Source: a virus. Taken from it: a stretch of DNA of 64,000 bases. Location of the stretch: positions 1-64,000 of the IMG/VR virus record IMGVR_UViG_3300028196_001321; one strand, 5' to 3'. The translations under genes were made by a program, and so were the position numbers. A model generated the notes under the pieces. That model was not told the origin of the DNA. It saw only the letters and a list, made by a program, of their open reading frames with translations, and searched no databases. Positions 6,484 to 14,250 of this stretch are shown here, piece by piece (position 1 is the first letter of the stretch; the number at the start of each line of letters is the position of its first letter).

Positions 6484-7314
6484 ATGACGCAGTTAATATC
6501 CCCACAAAAATTTACAAACACAATTGGCCTTTTAAGGTCATTTTTTTTGGATAAAGGATTTTTAGAAGTCCACACCCAAAACAGACTCAGCATACTTGCC
6601 GCATGTGAAGATCCATTCAATGTAGCAACATATCAATACGCAGGCAAGACTTGGCCACTACCGCAAACAGGCCAGATGTGGCTCGAACATGAATTATTAA
6701 GTAGCCCCGATAGTAAGGGGTTTTTTTGTGTCTCCACTTCCTATAGGCAGGAACCAAATGCAATCCCAGGTAGACATGATATAATATTTCCAATGTTTGA
6801 ATTTGAAATGCCAGGTGACATAGATGATCTTAAAAAGATGGAGTATGAACTATGTGAATACTTAGAATTCAAAAAGCCTACTGAAAAAACTTATGCTGAA
6901 TGGCAAAAGCATTACGAACTTGCAGAAGATTACGAAATGACTGCTGATGAAGAAACTAAAATGCACAAGGAGTTTGGTACAACAATGATTACAGACTTTC
7001 CAGAACTAACAAGTCCATTTTGGAATATGAGTAGAAATGCTGATGGCAAAACTGCTAAAAAGATCGATGTTATATTAGGTGGCATGGAAACTATTGGATC
7101 AGCAGAACGTTCGTGTGATGTTGATATGATGCGTGATACATTCCACACAATTACAGACGGAGCATACTCAAAACTATTGTTTGAACTGTTTGGCAAAGAA
7201 CGTGTAGAAGCAGAACTTGAAAAGTTTTTAGAGTTTGACTTCTTCCAAAGAGTGGGCGGAGGCATAGGTGTAACACGTATGATCCCTGCACTAGAAAATA
7301 TCAATAAGATATAA
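6484..7314 (+). CDS. Class II aaRS catalytic-core protein (Asn/Asp type, possible asparagine synthetase)
   Basis: The 276-residue protein is a class II aminoacyl-tRNA-synthetase core of the AspRS/AsnRS group. Motif 2 is STSYRQE (R88, E90) and motif 3 is GGGIGVTRM (R265). TGQMWLEHELL and the acidic FEFEMPGD segment also fit this group. There is no N-terminal anticodon-binding domain. Stand-alone cores of this kind include the archaeal asparagine synthetase-related proteins, which amidate aspartate without tRNA. The neighbouring odd tRNA at 7322 has an Asn anticodon. Either asparagine synthesis or charging of that tRNA is possible; I cannot choose from sequence alone. The ribosome-binding site is AAAAAGG. 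Confidence 0.82.
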   Translation: MTQLISPQKFTNTIGLLRSFFLDKGFLEVHTQNRLSILAACEDPFNVATYQYAGKTWPLPQTGQMWLEHELLSSPDSKGFFCVSTSYRQEPNAIPGRHDIIFPMFEFEMPGDIDDLKKMEYELCEYLEFKKPTEKTYAEWQKHYELAEDYEMTADEETKMHKEFGTTMITDFPELTSPFWNMSRNADGKTAKKIDVILGGMETIGSAERSCDVDMMRDTFHTITDGAYSKLLFELFGKERVEAELEKFLEFDFFQRVGGGIGVTRMIPALENINKI

Positions 7315-7321
7315 GTTATAA

Positions 7322-7406
7322 TCTAGGGTGGTGAAATAGGTAAACACGCACGATTGTTTCTCGTGTGACGAAAGTCTTGGAGGTTCGAATCCTTCCCCTA
7401 GAGCCA
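7322..7406 (+). tRNA. Class II tRNA with anticodon GUU (atypical)
   Basis: The acceptor TCTAGGG/CCCTAGA is perfect, the D-arm GTG/CAC is Leu/Ser-like, and the anticodon stem CACGA/TCGTG encloses TTGTTTC, giving anticodon GTT (Asn). A long variable arm (GAC-GAAA-GTC) follows, then T-arm GGAGG-TTCGAAT-CCTTC, G73 and an encoded CCA. Asn tRNAs do not have long variable arms, and position 37 is a pyrimidine, which is very rare. It lies 8 nt after the synthetase-like gene with no promoter of its own, so the two are probably co-transcribed. Confidence 0.85.
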
Positions 7407-7428
7407 ACTAACAGATATAAGTAGTCGA

Positions 7429-7878
7429 GTGAAACCACTCGTGCATAAGCATGTGATAATAAGAGCGGAAGTACTTAATCCGCCCACAAACGAAAACACA
7501 GCAAGTAATCAAATACAAACTCTGATTGACCGCATAGGCATGAAAGTGCTTATGGGTCCTTTTGCCAAGTATGTAGAGATGAAAGGTAACAGAGGATTAA
7601 CAGTTGCCGCAATAATAGAAACTAGTCATATTGTACTACACGCATGGGATGAAACAGATCCTGCATTAATACAATTAGATGTTTATACTTGTGGAGCATT
7701 TGATCCACGTACAGTGTTTGAGTGGGTTGAAGAGTACTACAACCCCGTTAAAATGGAATACAAATATCTTGATCGAGAACATGCTCTAACACCAGCACTA
7801 TTACCTGAAAAAGATAAGTTTAAGTTTTCTACACAAGAATTAGTAGATGCTACAAATGCTATTCTGCAATCTTCTTAA
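7429..7878 (+). CDS. speD: S-adenosylmethionine decarboxylase proenzyme
   Basis: The 149-residue protein matches prokaryotic AdoMet decarboxylase, which makes the aminopropyl donor for spermidine. The motif TSHIVLHAW aligns with the self-cleavage region: S66 would become the pyruvoyl group, with H71 and C88 (DVYTCG) as the other catalytic residues. The residue before the cleaved Ser is T65 where Glu is usual. The start is GTG at 7429. speD is a known auxiliary gene of marine myoviruses. The 3' end overlaps the convergent regulator gene by 20 nt. Confidence 0.88.
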   Translation: MKPLVHKHVIIRAEVLNPPTNENTASNQIQTLIDRIGMKVLMGPFAKYVEMKGNRGLTVAAIIETSHIVLHAWDETDPALIQLDVYTCGAFDPRTVFEWVEEYYNPVKMEYKYLDREHALTPALLPEKDKFKFSTQELVDATNAILQSS

Positions 7879-8116
7879 GTTTATATATTAAATTTTCTCT
7901 GCTAATATTAAGTAACCTAGCCGCTTTGGTTTTGTTATTATTAACACTTTGCATTGCGTCTTGAACTAGTACCTTTTCTAAACTACTTAATTCGTCGTTA
8001 AGATCACATTTTACAGGATCAGGATCGTGGGGCCATATTACACTAAAAATCTCCCATAAAGCATCTTGCTCTTTTCTAGATTGTAGTTGCTGTTCAGACT
8101 CTGATTGTGCTGTCAT
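7859..8116 (-). CDS. Fis-type helix-turn-helix regulator
   Basis: The 85-residue protein ends in a Fis/NtrC-type DNA-binding domain: LVQDAMQSVNNNKTKAARLL, then NISRENLIYKLKKI. The N-terminal 40 residues are acidic and match nothing I know. The ATG follows AGGAGT with good spacing. It faces away from the curli island, whose first gene starts 120 bp beyond it, so it is a candidate regulator of that island. Such regulators are unusual in T4-like phages. Confidence 0.82.
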   Translation of the reverse strand: MTAQSESEQQLQSRKEQDALWEIFSVIWPHDPDPVKCDLNDELSSLEKVLVQDAMQSVNNNKTKAARLLNISRENLIYKLKKIAE

Positions 8117-8210
8117 TGGTTAAATACTCCTGGTTAATCGTAAAATATTTTACAGTAAATAATACTGTAATTACTTTGCTATGAGTATTTAACAAATGTT
8201 AAAGATCACG

Positions 8211-8217
8211 GTAAATA
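8211..8217 (+). promoter_or_regulatory. Late promoter box before csgF
   Basis: GTAAATA lies 18 nt before the preferred csgF start at 8236 (3 nt before an upstream in-frame ATG). The ribosome-binding site GGGAG (8223-8227) lies in between. Confidence 0.6.
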
Positions 8218-8235
8218 TCAATGGGAGAGCAGAAA

Positions 8236-8685
8236 ATGAAAAAAATTATCACGACTACATTGTTCGTCTGTCTTATTGGTACGGCTGGAGCGAGCGAACA
8301 AGTATTCACTTTTAAAAATCCATCTTTTAGTGGATCAGGATACAGTAATCATGTACTGTCAATTGAACAGTTACAGTTTACTCGAAAGAAAGAAGCAGAA
8401 GAAAAAGCGGCGGCCGATGCGGCTAAAGCCAAACGTGAAGCGGATAGCACTACCTTAGCAAAGTTTTTAAACAACATAGAATCTCGAATCTATGCTCAAC
8501 TGTCTAAACAGTTAGTTGACAATATGTTTACTGATGACGGAGACAGTTCTGGAACTGCAACTATTGAGGGTGCTACGATTTACTGGGTAAAGGATACAAC
8601 GTCTGATACTATTACACTTCTAATTACAGAAGCGGACGGTAGCACTACAGAGATTGTTGTTCCATTGAGCGGATTTGGATTCTAA
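8236..8685 (+). CDS. csgF: CsgF-like curli assembly protein
   Basis: The 149-residue protein has a signal peptide (MKKIITTTLFVCLIGTAGAS) followed by the CsgF signature: VFTFKNPSFSGSGYSNHVL, then QLQFTRK. In curli systems CsgF binds the CsgG pore and anchors the nucleator at the surface. An Ala-rich helix (EKAAADAAKAKREAD) and a beta-rich C-terminus follow. The start at 8236 is preferred over 8221 because GGGAG is then well spaced and the signal peptide starts cleanly. It is directly followed by csgG. Confidence 0.92.
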   Translation: MKKIITTTLFVCLIGTAGASEQVFTFKNPSFSGSGYSNHVLSIEQLQFTRKKEAEEKAAADAAKAKREADSTTLAKFLNNIESRIYAQLSKQLVDNMFTDDGDSSGTATIEGATIYWVKDTTSDTITLLITEADGSTTEIVVPLSGFGF

Positions 8686-8688
8686 AAT

Positions 8689-9516
8689 ATGAGAGGTATA
8701 AGATTTTTAATAATTGGGTTTTTGGCAATGACGTTTTTAAACGGGTGTGCTACACAAACAGCAAAAGTAAACTGGAGCAGTCCAACCGAGGCACGCTCTC
8801 CCATACAGGATACTTTAGTTGCAATGCCAAAACTTGATGGTCCTAAAATTACTATAGCGGTTTATAGTTTTCAGGACAAAACTGGACAACGAAAACCAAG
8901 TGACTCATTTAGTCAGTTGTCTAGTGCGGTAACGCAAGGGTCTGAAGTTTGGGTTATTAACGCACTTCAGAAGGTAGGAGGAGGTTCTTGGTTTACCGTT
9001 GTAGAACGTGTAGGCTTAGATAATTTGGTTAAAGAAAGGCAATTGATAAGATCAACAAGGGAAGTATTTGAAGGCAAAGAGGCAGTTAAGTTAAAACCTA
9101 TGTTATTTGCAGGGTTGTTATTAGAAGGTGGCGTAGTAGGCTATGATTCAAATACAACTAGTGGCGGAGTTGGAGCAAGATATTTTGGTATCGGCGCTAA
9201 CACAAGTTATCGAACTGATCAAGTAACAGTGGCAATGCGAATTGTAAGTGTTCAAACAGGTGAAGTATTACTTACTGTAGCCTGTGAGAAAACAATAGCA
9301 AGTCACAAGTCTGGAGCAGATGTATTTAGGTTTTTAGATCTTGGAACGAAAGCGTTAGAATTAGAAACGGGTTCCGCGGTCAATGAACCAACCAACTACG
9401 CAGTTAGAGCCGCAATAGAGGCATGTGTAGGGGAAATAGTAAAGAAAGGCGAAGAAGGCGAACTTTGGAAGTATAAAGGAAAAGAAATAACTTCAGAAGG
9501 ACACCATCTTCATTAA
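8689..9516 (+). CDS. csgG: CsgG-like outer-membrane secretion channel
   Basis: The 275-residue protein is a CsgG lipoprotein with lipobox LNGC (C20) and the family segments ITIAVYSFQDKTGQRKPSD, FTVVERVGLDNLVKERQLIR and LLLEGGVVGYDSNTTSGG. CsgG forms the nonameric channel that exports curlin subunits. The length equals that of the bacterial protein. CsgE and CsgD are not seen nearby. The pair csgF-csgG plus curlin-repeat proteins makes a nearly complete export route. Confidence 0.95.
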   Translation: MRGIRFLIIGFLAMTFLNGCATQTAKVNWSSPTEARSPIQDTLVAMPKLDGPKITIAVYSFQDKTGQRKPSDSFSQLSSAVTQGSEVWVINALQKVGGGSWFTVVERVGLDNLVKERQLIRSTREVFEGKEAVKLKPMLFAGLLLEGGVVGYDSNTTSGGVGARYFGIGANTSYRTDQVTVAMRIVSVQTGEVLLTVACEKTIASHKSGADVFRFLDLGTKALELETGSAVNEPTNYAVRAAIEACVGEIVKKGEEGELWKYKGKEITSEGHHLH

Positions 9517-9533
9517 AAGAACAAGGAGCGAGA

Positions 9534-10238
9534 ATGCAAAATAAAGTAAAATATATAATGATGGGTTTTGTATTATTCTTTTTCTCAGTAGGGTCTGGAT
9601 TTGCGAATGACATATACATTCAACAGTCAGGTAACAACTTAGATTTAGATATATCACAAGACGGACAAAACAACGTAATCGGTACATCATCGCAAGGTGT
9701 AGTACTTACCGGGAACTCAATGACTTTTAACATTGATCAAATTGGTGGTGCTAACGTTGTATCGGCAATAGTTAAAGGTACGACTTACACAGGTAATATT
9801 GATCTTACTGGTAGCAGTAACGATGTGGCATTACTATGTGATAGTGCAGGAGCAGGAAATTGTGAAACTGTAAGTTTGAGTATTGACATAACAGGATCAA
9901 ATGCAGATATTAATGTAAGCGTAGGTGAAGCGGCCGATGCACAAACCTTCACTGGTACAATAGATATCACAAGTGGTGCGGCAGAAACAGTTACACTAAC
10001 AGTAGACGGTAAAAGTGCAATAGCAGATATCGACATTTCAAATTCATTAGGTAGTGCAGGTAATACAGCAACTTATGATATCAATGATGACGGCGATACT
10101 AACGGACACACTTTAACACATAGTCATACAGGAGATGGCGGACTTATCAACATTACACAAAGTGGATTGTATGATAATATAATCAGTTTAACCACTAGTG
10201 GTGACAGTGCTGAAATCGACATAACGCAGGACGACTAA
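9534..10238 (+). CDS. Curlin-repeat protein (CsgA/CsgB-like)
   Basis: The 234-residue secreted protein has a signal peptide ending GSGFAND. Repeats rich in Gln, Asn, Gly, Asp and Thr follow, for example IYIQQSGNNLDLDISQDGQN and ITQSGLYDNIISLTTSGDSA. The Q-x-G-x-x-N/D spacing is that of curlin subunits. The middle part is more degenerate, with threonine-rich beta repeats. It is the likely cargo of the CsgG channel. The ribosome-binding site is AAGGAGCG. Confidence 0.82.
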   Translation: MQNKVKYIMMGFVLFFFSVGSGFANDIYIQQSGNNLDLDISQDGQNNVIGTSSQGVVLTGNSMTFNIDQIGGANVVSAIVKGTTYTGNIDLTGSSNDVALLCDSAGAGNCETVSLSIDITGSNADINVSVGEAADAQTFTGTIDITSGAAETVTLTVDGKSAIADIDISNSLGSAGNTATYDINDDGDTNGHTLTHSHTGDGGLINITQSGLYDNIISLTTSGDSAEIDITQDD

Positions 10239-10242
10239 TCCT

Positions 10243-11358
10243 GTGCATAGACTGTTCGTAACAACTATACTATTGTTCACGGCTATGACCTCGAGTGCGT
10301 TTGCCAGCATTGGCGAAGTAATCGAGCAAGTAGGAGCCACGACCATCGAAAGAAAGGCTGGCGATAAGATTGTTAGTGAAGAAGGTTCTGGAGTTGAAAG
10401 TTACGACACTATTAGAACAAAAAAAGGTAAAACGGCAATTCAGTTTTTAGATGAAACAAGAGTAGATGTTACACAAAACAGTAAACTGGTTATTGATGAA
10501 TTTGTATACGATCCAAACACTTCAACTGGAAGTCTTTCTCTAAAAGCGTCATTTGGAACAGTTAGGTACGCATCTGGACAAATTGCTAAGAACTCTAGAC
10601 AGAATGTAAAGATCAAAACTCCAACAGCAGTAATTGGTGTACGTGGTACAGACTTTTCGATGACTGTAGATGAAACAGGTAGTTCAACAATTATATTATT
10701 ACCTAGTTGCTCCGGTAATGGAAAAACAGCAGTCTGTGTTGTAGGAGAAATTGAAGTAAGTTCTGATGTTGGTACTGTAATTCTTAATCAAGCATTTCAG
10801 GCAACAGTAGTTGAAACAGCAAAGAATAATCCTCTCAAACCTTTAATGTTAGACATTGACGAAAATTTAATTGGAAACTTATTAATCATTCGTAAGCCTG
10901 TAGAAATATCAGACGAAGAAGAAAGAATAAGAGCAGAAAAACTTGCAGACTTTTTAGGATTTGACTTTTTAGAATTTGACGAACTTAATTCAGACTATCT
11001 TGCTGTACAAACTAAAGATATCTGGATGACTGACTTAGACATAGATTTTTTAGAACAAAACTTTCTTGCAAACGTATTAGATTTAATTAATCAACAGTTA
11101 GCAAGATTAATGCGTGGAGCATTAGACTCGAGAGTACAAGGTATACAATTAGGTAAAGATCCTGAAACAGGAATAGAATTATATAACCAAGCACCAGACT
11201 GGGTATTAAGACGTGATGACGGATTAGGAAACTTTTATGAATTACGTTTAGATCAACAGTATGGTTATAATGTTAATATGCAACAAAATGATTTTGAATA
11301 CAGAGATTATCAACTTGGAGATGGGCAAAATGAAATTGACATTATTCAAGTACAGTAG
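10243..11358 (+). CDS. Secreted FecR-domain protein
   Basis: The 371-residue protein has a signal peptide ending SSAFAS and a FecR domain at about residues 20-160. Markers are YDTIRTKKGKTAIQFLDETR, GTVRYASGQ and IKTPTAVIGVRGTDF. In bacteria such FecR proteins often occur beside CHASE2 cyclases or surface-export genes. The C-terminal half is acidic and helical with no family I recognise. The start is GTG at 10243. The end overlaps the next gene by 29 nt. Confidence 0.83.
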   Translation: MHRLFVTTILLFTAMTSSAFASIGEVIEQVGATTIERKAGDKIVSEEGSGVESYDTIRTKKGKTAIQFLDETRVDVTQNSKLVIDEFVYDPNTSTGSLSLKASFGTVRYASGQIAKNSRQNVKIKTPTAVIGVRGTDFSMTVDETGSSTIILLPSCSGNGKTAVCVVGEIEVSSDVGTVILNQAFQATVVETAKNNPLKPLMLDIDENLIGNLLIIRKPVEISDEEERIRAEKLADFLGFDFLEFDELNSDYLAVQTKDIWMTDLDIDFLEQNFLANVLDLINQQLARLMRGALDSRVQGIQLGKDPETGIELYNQAPDWVLRRDDGLGNFYELRLDQQYGYNVNMQQNDFEYRDYQLGDGQNEIDIIQVQ

Positions 11359-12772
11359 TATATTATTTTTATTATTAGTATTGCCTATACAAGCATTTGC
11401 AAATGATGCATTCATATATTATAGCACAGGTGGAACAAACACAAGTTCACAATACAATCATATAAAAAGCAAACTTGAAGATTTAGGATTTACTGTAACA
11501 GGAAGTACAAGTGGCACAGTAAGTTCAAGTGATCTATCAGGCAAAGAACTTGTAATTGATATAGCAGGAACTTCAAACTGTGGTAGTTCGTGTAAAACAA
11601 ACTATGAAAGTTATATAGGCAACGGAGGACATTTAGTTATTCTTGCACCCAACGGAGCAACCAATAGAATAGGTAGCATTGAAGCACTAGTTGAAAGTAA
11701 ATTAAGTGTAGGAAGTATGTCAATAACAGGTGGATGTAATACCTGTTATGGTTCAGTTGCAGTAGGAGATTATGCTTCAAGCACATCAAGTGAAAACACA
11801 TTGCCAGGACCAGACAAATTGTTTACCGCAAGTGGCGGTACAGCAATGGCCAAAAACAGTTCAAGCAGTAGTTGGAACTCTTGGTATAATTGGGATTATG
11901 GTAGTAATGGTGGATCAATCACAGTTTCATTTGGTTATGGACAGTTACTATCAACACATCAATATAGTAATAACATGGTGGACTTCCTAACTCGTGCAAT
12001 GCAAGAAGCAGGATTATACTCTACAACATCATACACATCAAGTATAAGCAATGCACAGACTACACAGATTACAACATCAAGAGCAGTAACACACAGTGGC
12101 AACGGCATATACATTCAGCAAGTAGGCAACAGTAATAAACTTACTATCGTACAAGACGGCAATGATAACTTAATAGCAGGTGTTGGTAGTACAACAAACA
12201 GTTTAGTTGATGCAGATATTACAGGAAATAACAACACTACTACACTAAAACAAAAAGGTAACAACAATGTTATGTTGTTTGATATTACAGGAAACTCTAA
12301 TACAACAACTGTTGATCAAGGTAGTACATCAGGTGCAGATGACAATAGAGTTGAGTTTGATATTAATGGTGACACTAATGTATTAAGCGTTACACAAAAT
12401 CACAACAACGGTATAGGAACTAATGGACACTTCTTTGCATTAGATTTAGATGGTGACAACAACAATGTTTTAGCAAGTCAACTCAATGACGGAGATAAAA
12501 AAGCATTTCTAAGTGTACAAGGTGACGACAATGATATAGACTTATATCAACAAGGTGCAGGTTCGCACTATGTAGAAATTGCTGTTGGCAGTGATCAAAC
12601 TGTTGACATTACACAAGATGGAAGTGGACAGCACAACACTTCAGTATCTATGTCAGGTTTCAGTGCAACGCTTGACCTTACTCAACAAGGGTCATCTAAT
12701 CAAACTTATTCACTAAGTCAAACTTGCTTAAACGCAAATGGTTGTGGTACAACTACTGTAGTTCAGCAATAA
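11330..12772 (+). CDS. Secreted protein: amidotransferase-like domain plus curlin repeats
   Basis: The protein of about 480 residues has a signal peptide ending QAFAND and a first domain of about 220 residues. That domain resembles a ThuA/GATase-like Rossmann fold (AFIYYSTGG, ELVIDIAGTSNC, GGHLVILAPNG). From about residue 260 curlin-type repeats follow (IYIQQVGNSNKLTIVQDGND, LKQKGNNNVM, QQGSSNQTYSLSQ). The fold of the first domain is inferred. The start at 11330 is chosen because it gives a clean signal peptide and GGAG is 10 nt upstream; 11321 is possible. Confidence 0.8.
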   Translation: MKLTLFKYSSILFLLLVLPIQAFANDAFIYYSTGGTNTSSQYNHIKSKLEDLGFTVTGSTSGTVSSSDLSGKELVIDIAGTSNCGSSCKTNYESYIGNGGHLVILAPNGATNRIGSIEALVESKLSVGSMSITGGCNTCYGSVAVGDYASSTSSENTLPGPDKLFTASGGTAMAKNSSSSSWNSWYNWDYGSNGGSITVSFGYGQLLSTHQYSNNMVDFLTRAMQEAGLYSTTSYTSSISNAQTTQITTSRAVTHSGNGIYIQQVGNSNKLTIVQDGNDNLIAGVGSTTNSLVDADITGNNNTTTLKQKGNNNVMLFDITGNSNTTTVDQGSTSGADDNRVEFDINGDTNVLSVTQNHNNGIGTNGHFFALDLDGDNNNVLASQLNDGDKKAFLSVQGDDNDIDLYQQGAGSHYVEIAVGSDQTVDITQDGSGQHNTSVSMSGFSATLDLTQQGSSNQTYSLSQTCLNANGCGTTTVVQQ

Positions 12773-12778
12773 TAAATA
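12772..12778 (+). promoter_or_regulatory. Late promoter box, 4 nt before ATG
   Basis: ATAAATA overlaps the end of the curlin-repeat gene; the ATG at 12783 is 4 nt downstream. Confidence 0.65.
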
Positions 12779-12782
12779 CGTT

Positions 12783-13202
12783 ATGAACAAGAGTAGATGG
12801 CAACGTTTTAAAGAATGGTGGACCATAGATCACGTTGTTGATCTTTGTGTCGATGCATTGCTTTTAATATGGGAAGTAGTTTCAAGTCCCATACTTATTG
12901 TTGTTAGAATCATTAGACACTTTATAGGCGATTGGTTTGTTGGCGGAATCAAATCAATAATCAAAATAGTAGTACGATGGTTTGCTTGTAAAAGAGAATA
13001 CAGACTTGAACACGGACACGGAATACTTAGAACCTATTGGTGGTTAATTTTATTAAGTCCTATTATATTATTTTTCTTGTTTATTTTTCTTGCTATGATA
13101 ACAGGTATAGCAAAAGATCTTCCTGTGATGTTAGAATTATTAATACGAGGGTGTGAATCACTTCAGCCTGGTGCGGAACAGTATTGGTGCAATATATCAT
13201 AA
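12783..13202 (+). CDS. Membrane protein of the curli island
   Basis: The 139-residue protein is basic at the N-terminus and has two or three hydrophobic segments (about residues 17-45 and 80-105). The short C-terminal tail has two Cys. I do not recognise a family. It lies between the curlin-repeat gene and more membrane-associated genes and may anchor or regulate the export system. Confidence 0.7.
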   Translation: MNKSRWQRFKEWWTIDHVVDLCVDALLLIWEVVSSPILIVVRIIRHFIGDWFVGGIKSIIKIVVRWFACKREYRLEHGHGILRTYWWLILLSPIILFFLFIFLAMITGIAKDLPVMLELLIRGCESLQPGAEQYWCNIS

Positions 13203-13206
13203 ACAA

Positions 13207-13213
13207 ATAAATA
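13207..13213 (+). promoter_or_regulatory. Late promoter box with leader
   Basis: ATAAATA followed by a leader with GGGAG (13225-13229) before the TTG start at 13236. Confidence 0.6.
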
Positions 13214-13235
13214 GTAGTGAGCAAGGGAGAGCGAG

Positions 13236-13718
13236 TTGATAGATCCATTCACCGCCGTCGCGGCGGCAACTACTGCCTTTCAAACTGTTAAGAAGTTTGT
13301 TAGTGCAGGTCAAGACTTTGAAAATGTAATGGGCCAAATGGGCAAGTGGTATACCTCAGTATCCGATTTCCGTAAAGGCCAACAACTACAAAAGAAACCA
13401 CCCATCTTTAAAAAACTACTAGCCGCAGGGTCAGTTGAAGAAGAAGCACTTAATCTATTAATACATGAAAAAAGAATCATGGAGATGGAAAAAGAACTTC
13501 AACAAATACTAAACATGCGTTTTGGTTTTGGTACATGGGATGAACTAAAAGATATGCAACGTAAAATTAGAGCCCAGCGTGAACGTGAAGTTTATAAACA
13601 AGCAGAAGCACGACAGGCAATGATTAATGGTATTGCAATTACAGCATTACTAGGATTAACGTTTATAATGATAGGTAGTATAATTTATTTTATAGCAAAG
13701 GCAAAAGGAATGATGTAG
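13236..13718 (+). CDS. Tail-anchored coiled-coil protein
   Basis: The 160-residue protein begins with an Ala-rich segment and continues with charged helices likely to form a coiled coil (residues 65-130). It ends with one membrane span (about 133-155). It starts at TTG, supported by GGGAG 6 nt upstream. This layout occurs in phage proteins of unknown function, and I cannot assign one. Confidence 0.7.
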   Translation: MIDPFTAVAAATTAFQTVKKFVSAGQDFENVMGQMGKWYTSVSDFRKGQQLQKKPPIFKKLLAAGSVEEEALNLLIHEKRIMEMEKELQQILNMRFGFGTWDELKDMQRKIRAQREREVYKQAEARQAMINGIAITALLGLTFIMIGSIIYFIAKAKGMM

Positions 13719-14012
13719 TTGGATTATCAGTATGACAACTTTTTGTTTAGAAATTTAGACAACAAAAGCATATTATACAAAGACGGGTATATTGTGTTTA
13801 AAGGCAATAGTTGGAGTGGTATATTACAATTTTTAAGTGCAACTAATAATGCTCCTCAAGTAAGAGAAATGTTCAAAGCACAACTTGAGCAAAGAGAAGT
13901 AATTAAACTTAGAGCAGAAGCAAAGAAACCAAAAGAACCAACTATAAAAGAAGAAGTATCTAAGAAGCCAGTAATTAGACGCCCAAGTATTGATAGGAAA
14001 TTAGTACGTTGA
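13719..14012 (+). CDS. Small basic uncharacterised protein
   Basis: The 97-residue protein starts at TTG directly after the previous stop. It has a beta-rich N-terminal half (ILYKDGYIVFKGNSWSGILQ) and a Lys/Arg/Pro-rich tail. No family is recognised. It overlaps the next gene by 4 nt and appears to be translated with its neighbours. Confidence 0.6.
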   Translation: MDYQYDNFLFRNLDNKSILYKDGYIVFKGNSWSGILQFLSATNNAPQVREMFKAQLEQREVIKLRAEAKKPKEPTIKEEVSKKPVIRRPSIDRKLVR

Positions 14013-14227
14013 TACATGCCTTTATGTTAATTGTGTTAATAGCAGATGTACAGCAACCATCTCCTATGTATTTTAGGAGTATAGATGTATGTCAATACTA
14101 TGCTAAACGCATACCAAGACAATACGGAAACTATTCATACTCTTATCTAGTACCTAAAGAACACAGAGTAACTGCTTATTGTAAGCCTGTAAAAGTACAA
14201 GACGGTCCTAACATATACGACCACTAA
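14009..14227 (+). CDS. Small secreted protein
   Basis: The 72-residue protein starts at TTG (14009) with a short hydrophobic stretch (IHAFMLIVLIADV) that may be a signal peptide. The tail is Tyr-rich with two Cys (VCQYY, AYCKP). An ATG at 14025 is an alternative start. Family unknown. Confidence 0.58.
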   Translation: MIHAFMLIVLIADVQQPSPMYFRSIDVCQYYAKRIPRQYGNYSYSYLVPKEHRVTAYCKPVKVQDGPNIYDH

Positions 14228-14238
14228 CTTAAACGCAA

Positions 14239-14245
14239 ATAAATA
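14239..14245 (+). promoter_or_regulatory. Late promoter box, 5 nt before cyclase ATG
   Basis: ATAAATA, five bases, then ATG at 14251. No ribosome-binding site is present. Confidence 0.7.
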
Positions 14246-14250
14246 CAAAT

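Noticed and set aside
6408-6554. A 48-codon ORF with Asn codons over the hairpin at 6425-6454, suggesting an Asn-controlled attenuator for the synthetase-like gene
   Set aside because: It has no ribosome-binding site, its ATG lies upstream of the start predicted from the late box at 6400, and no alternative antiterminator can be drawn.
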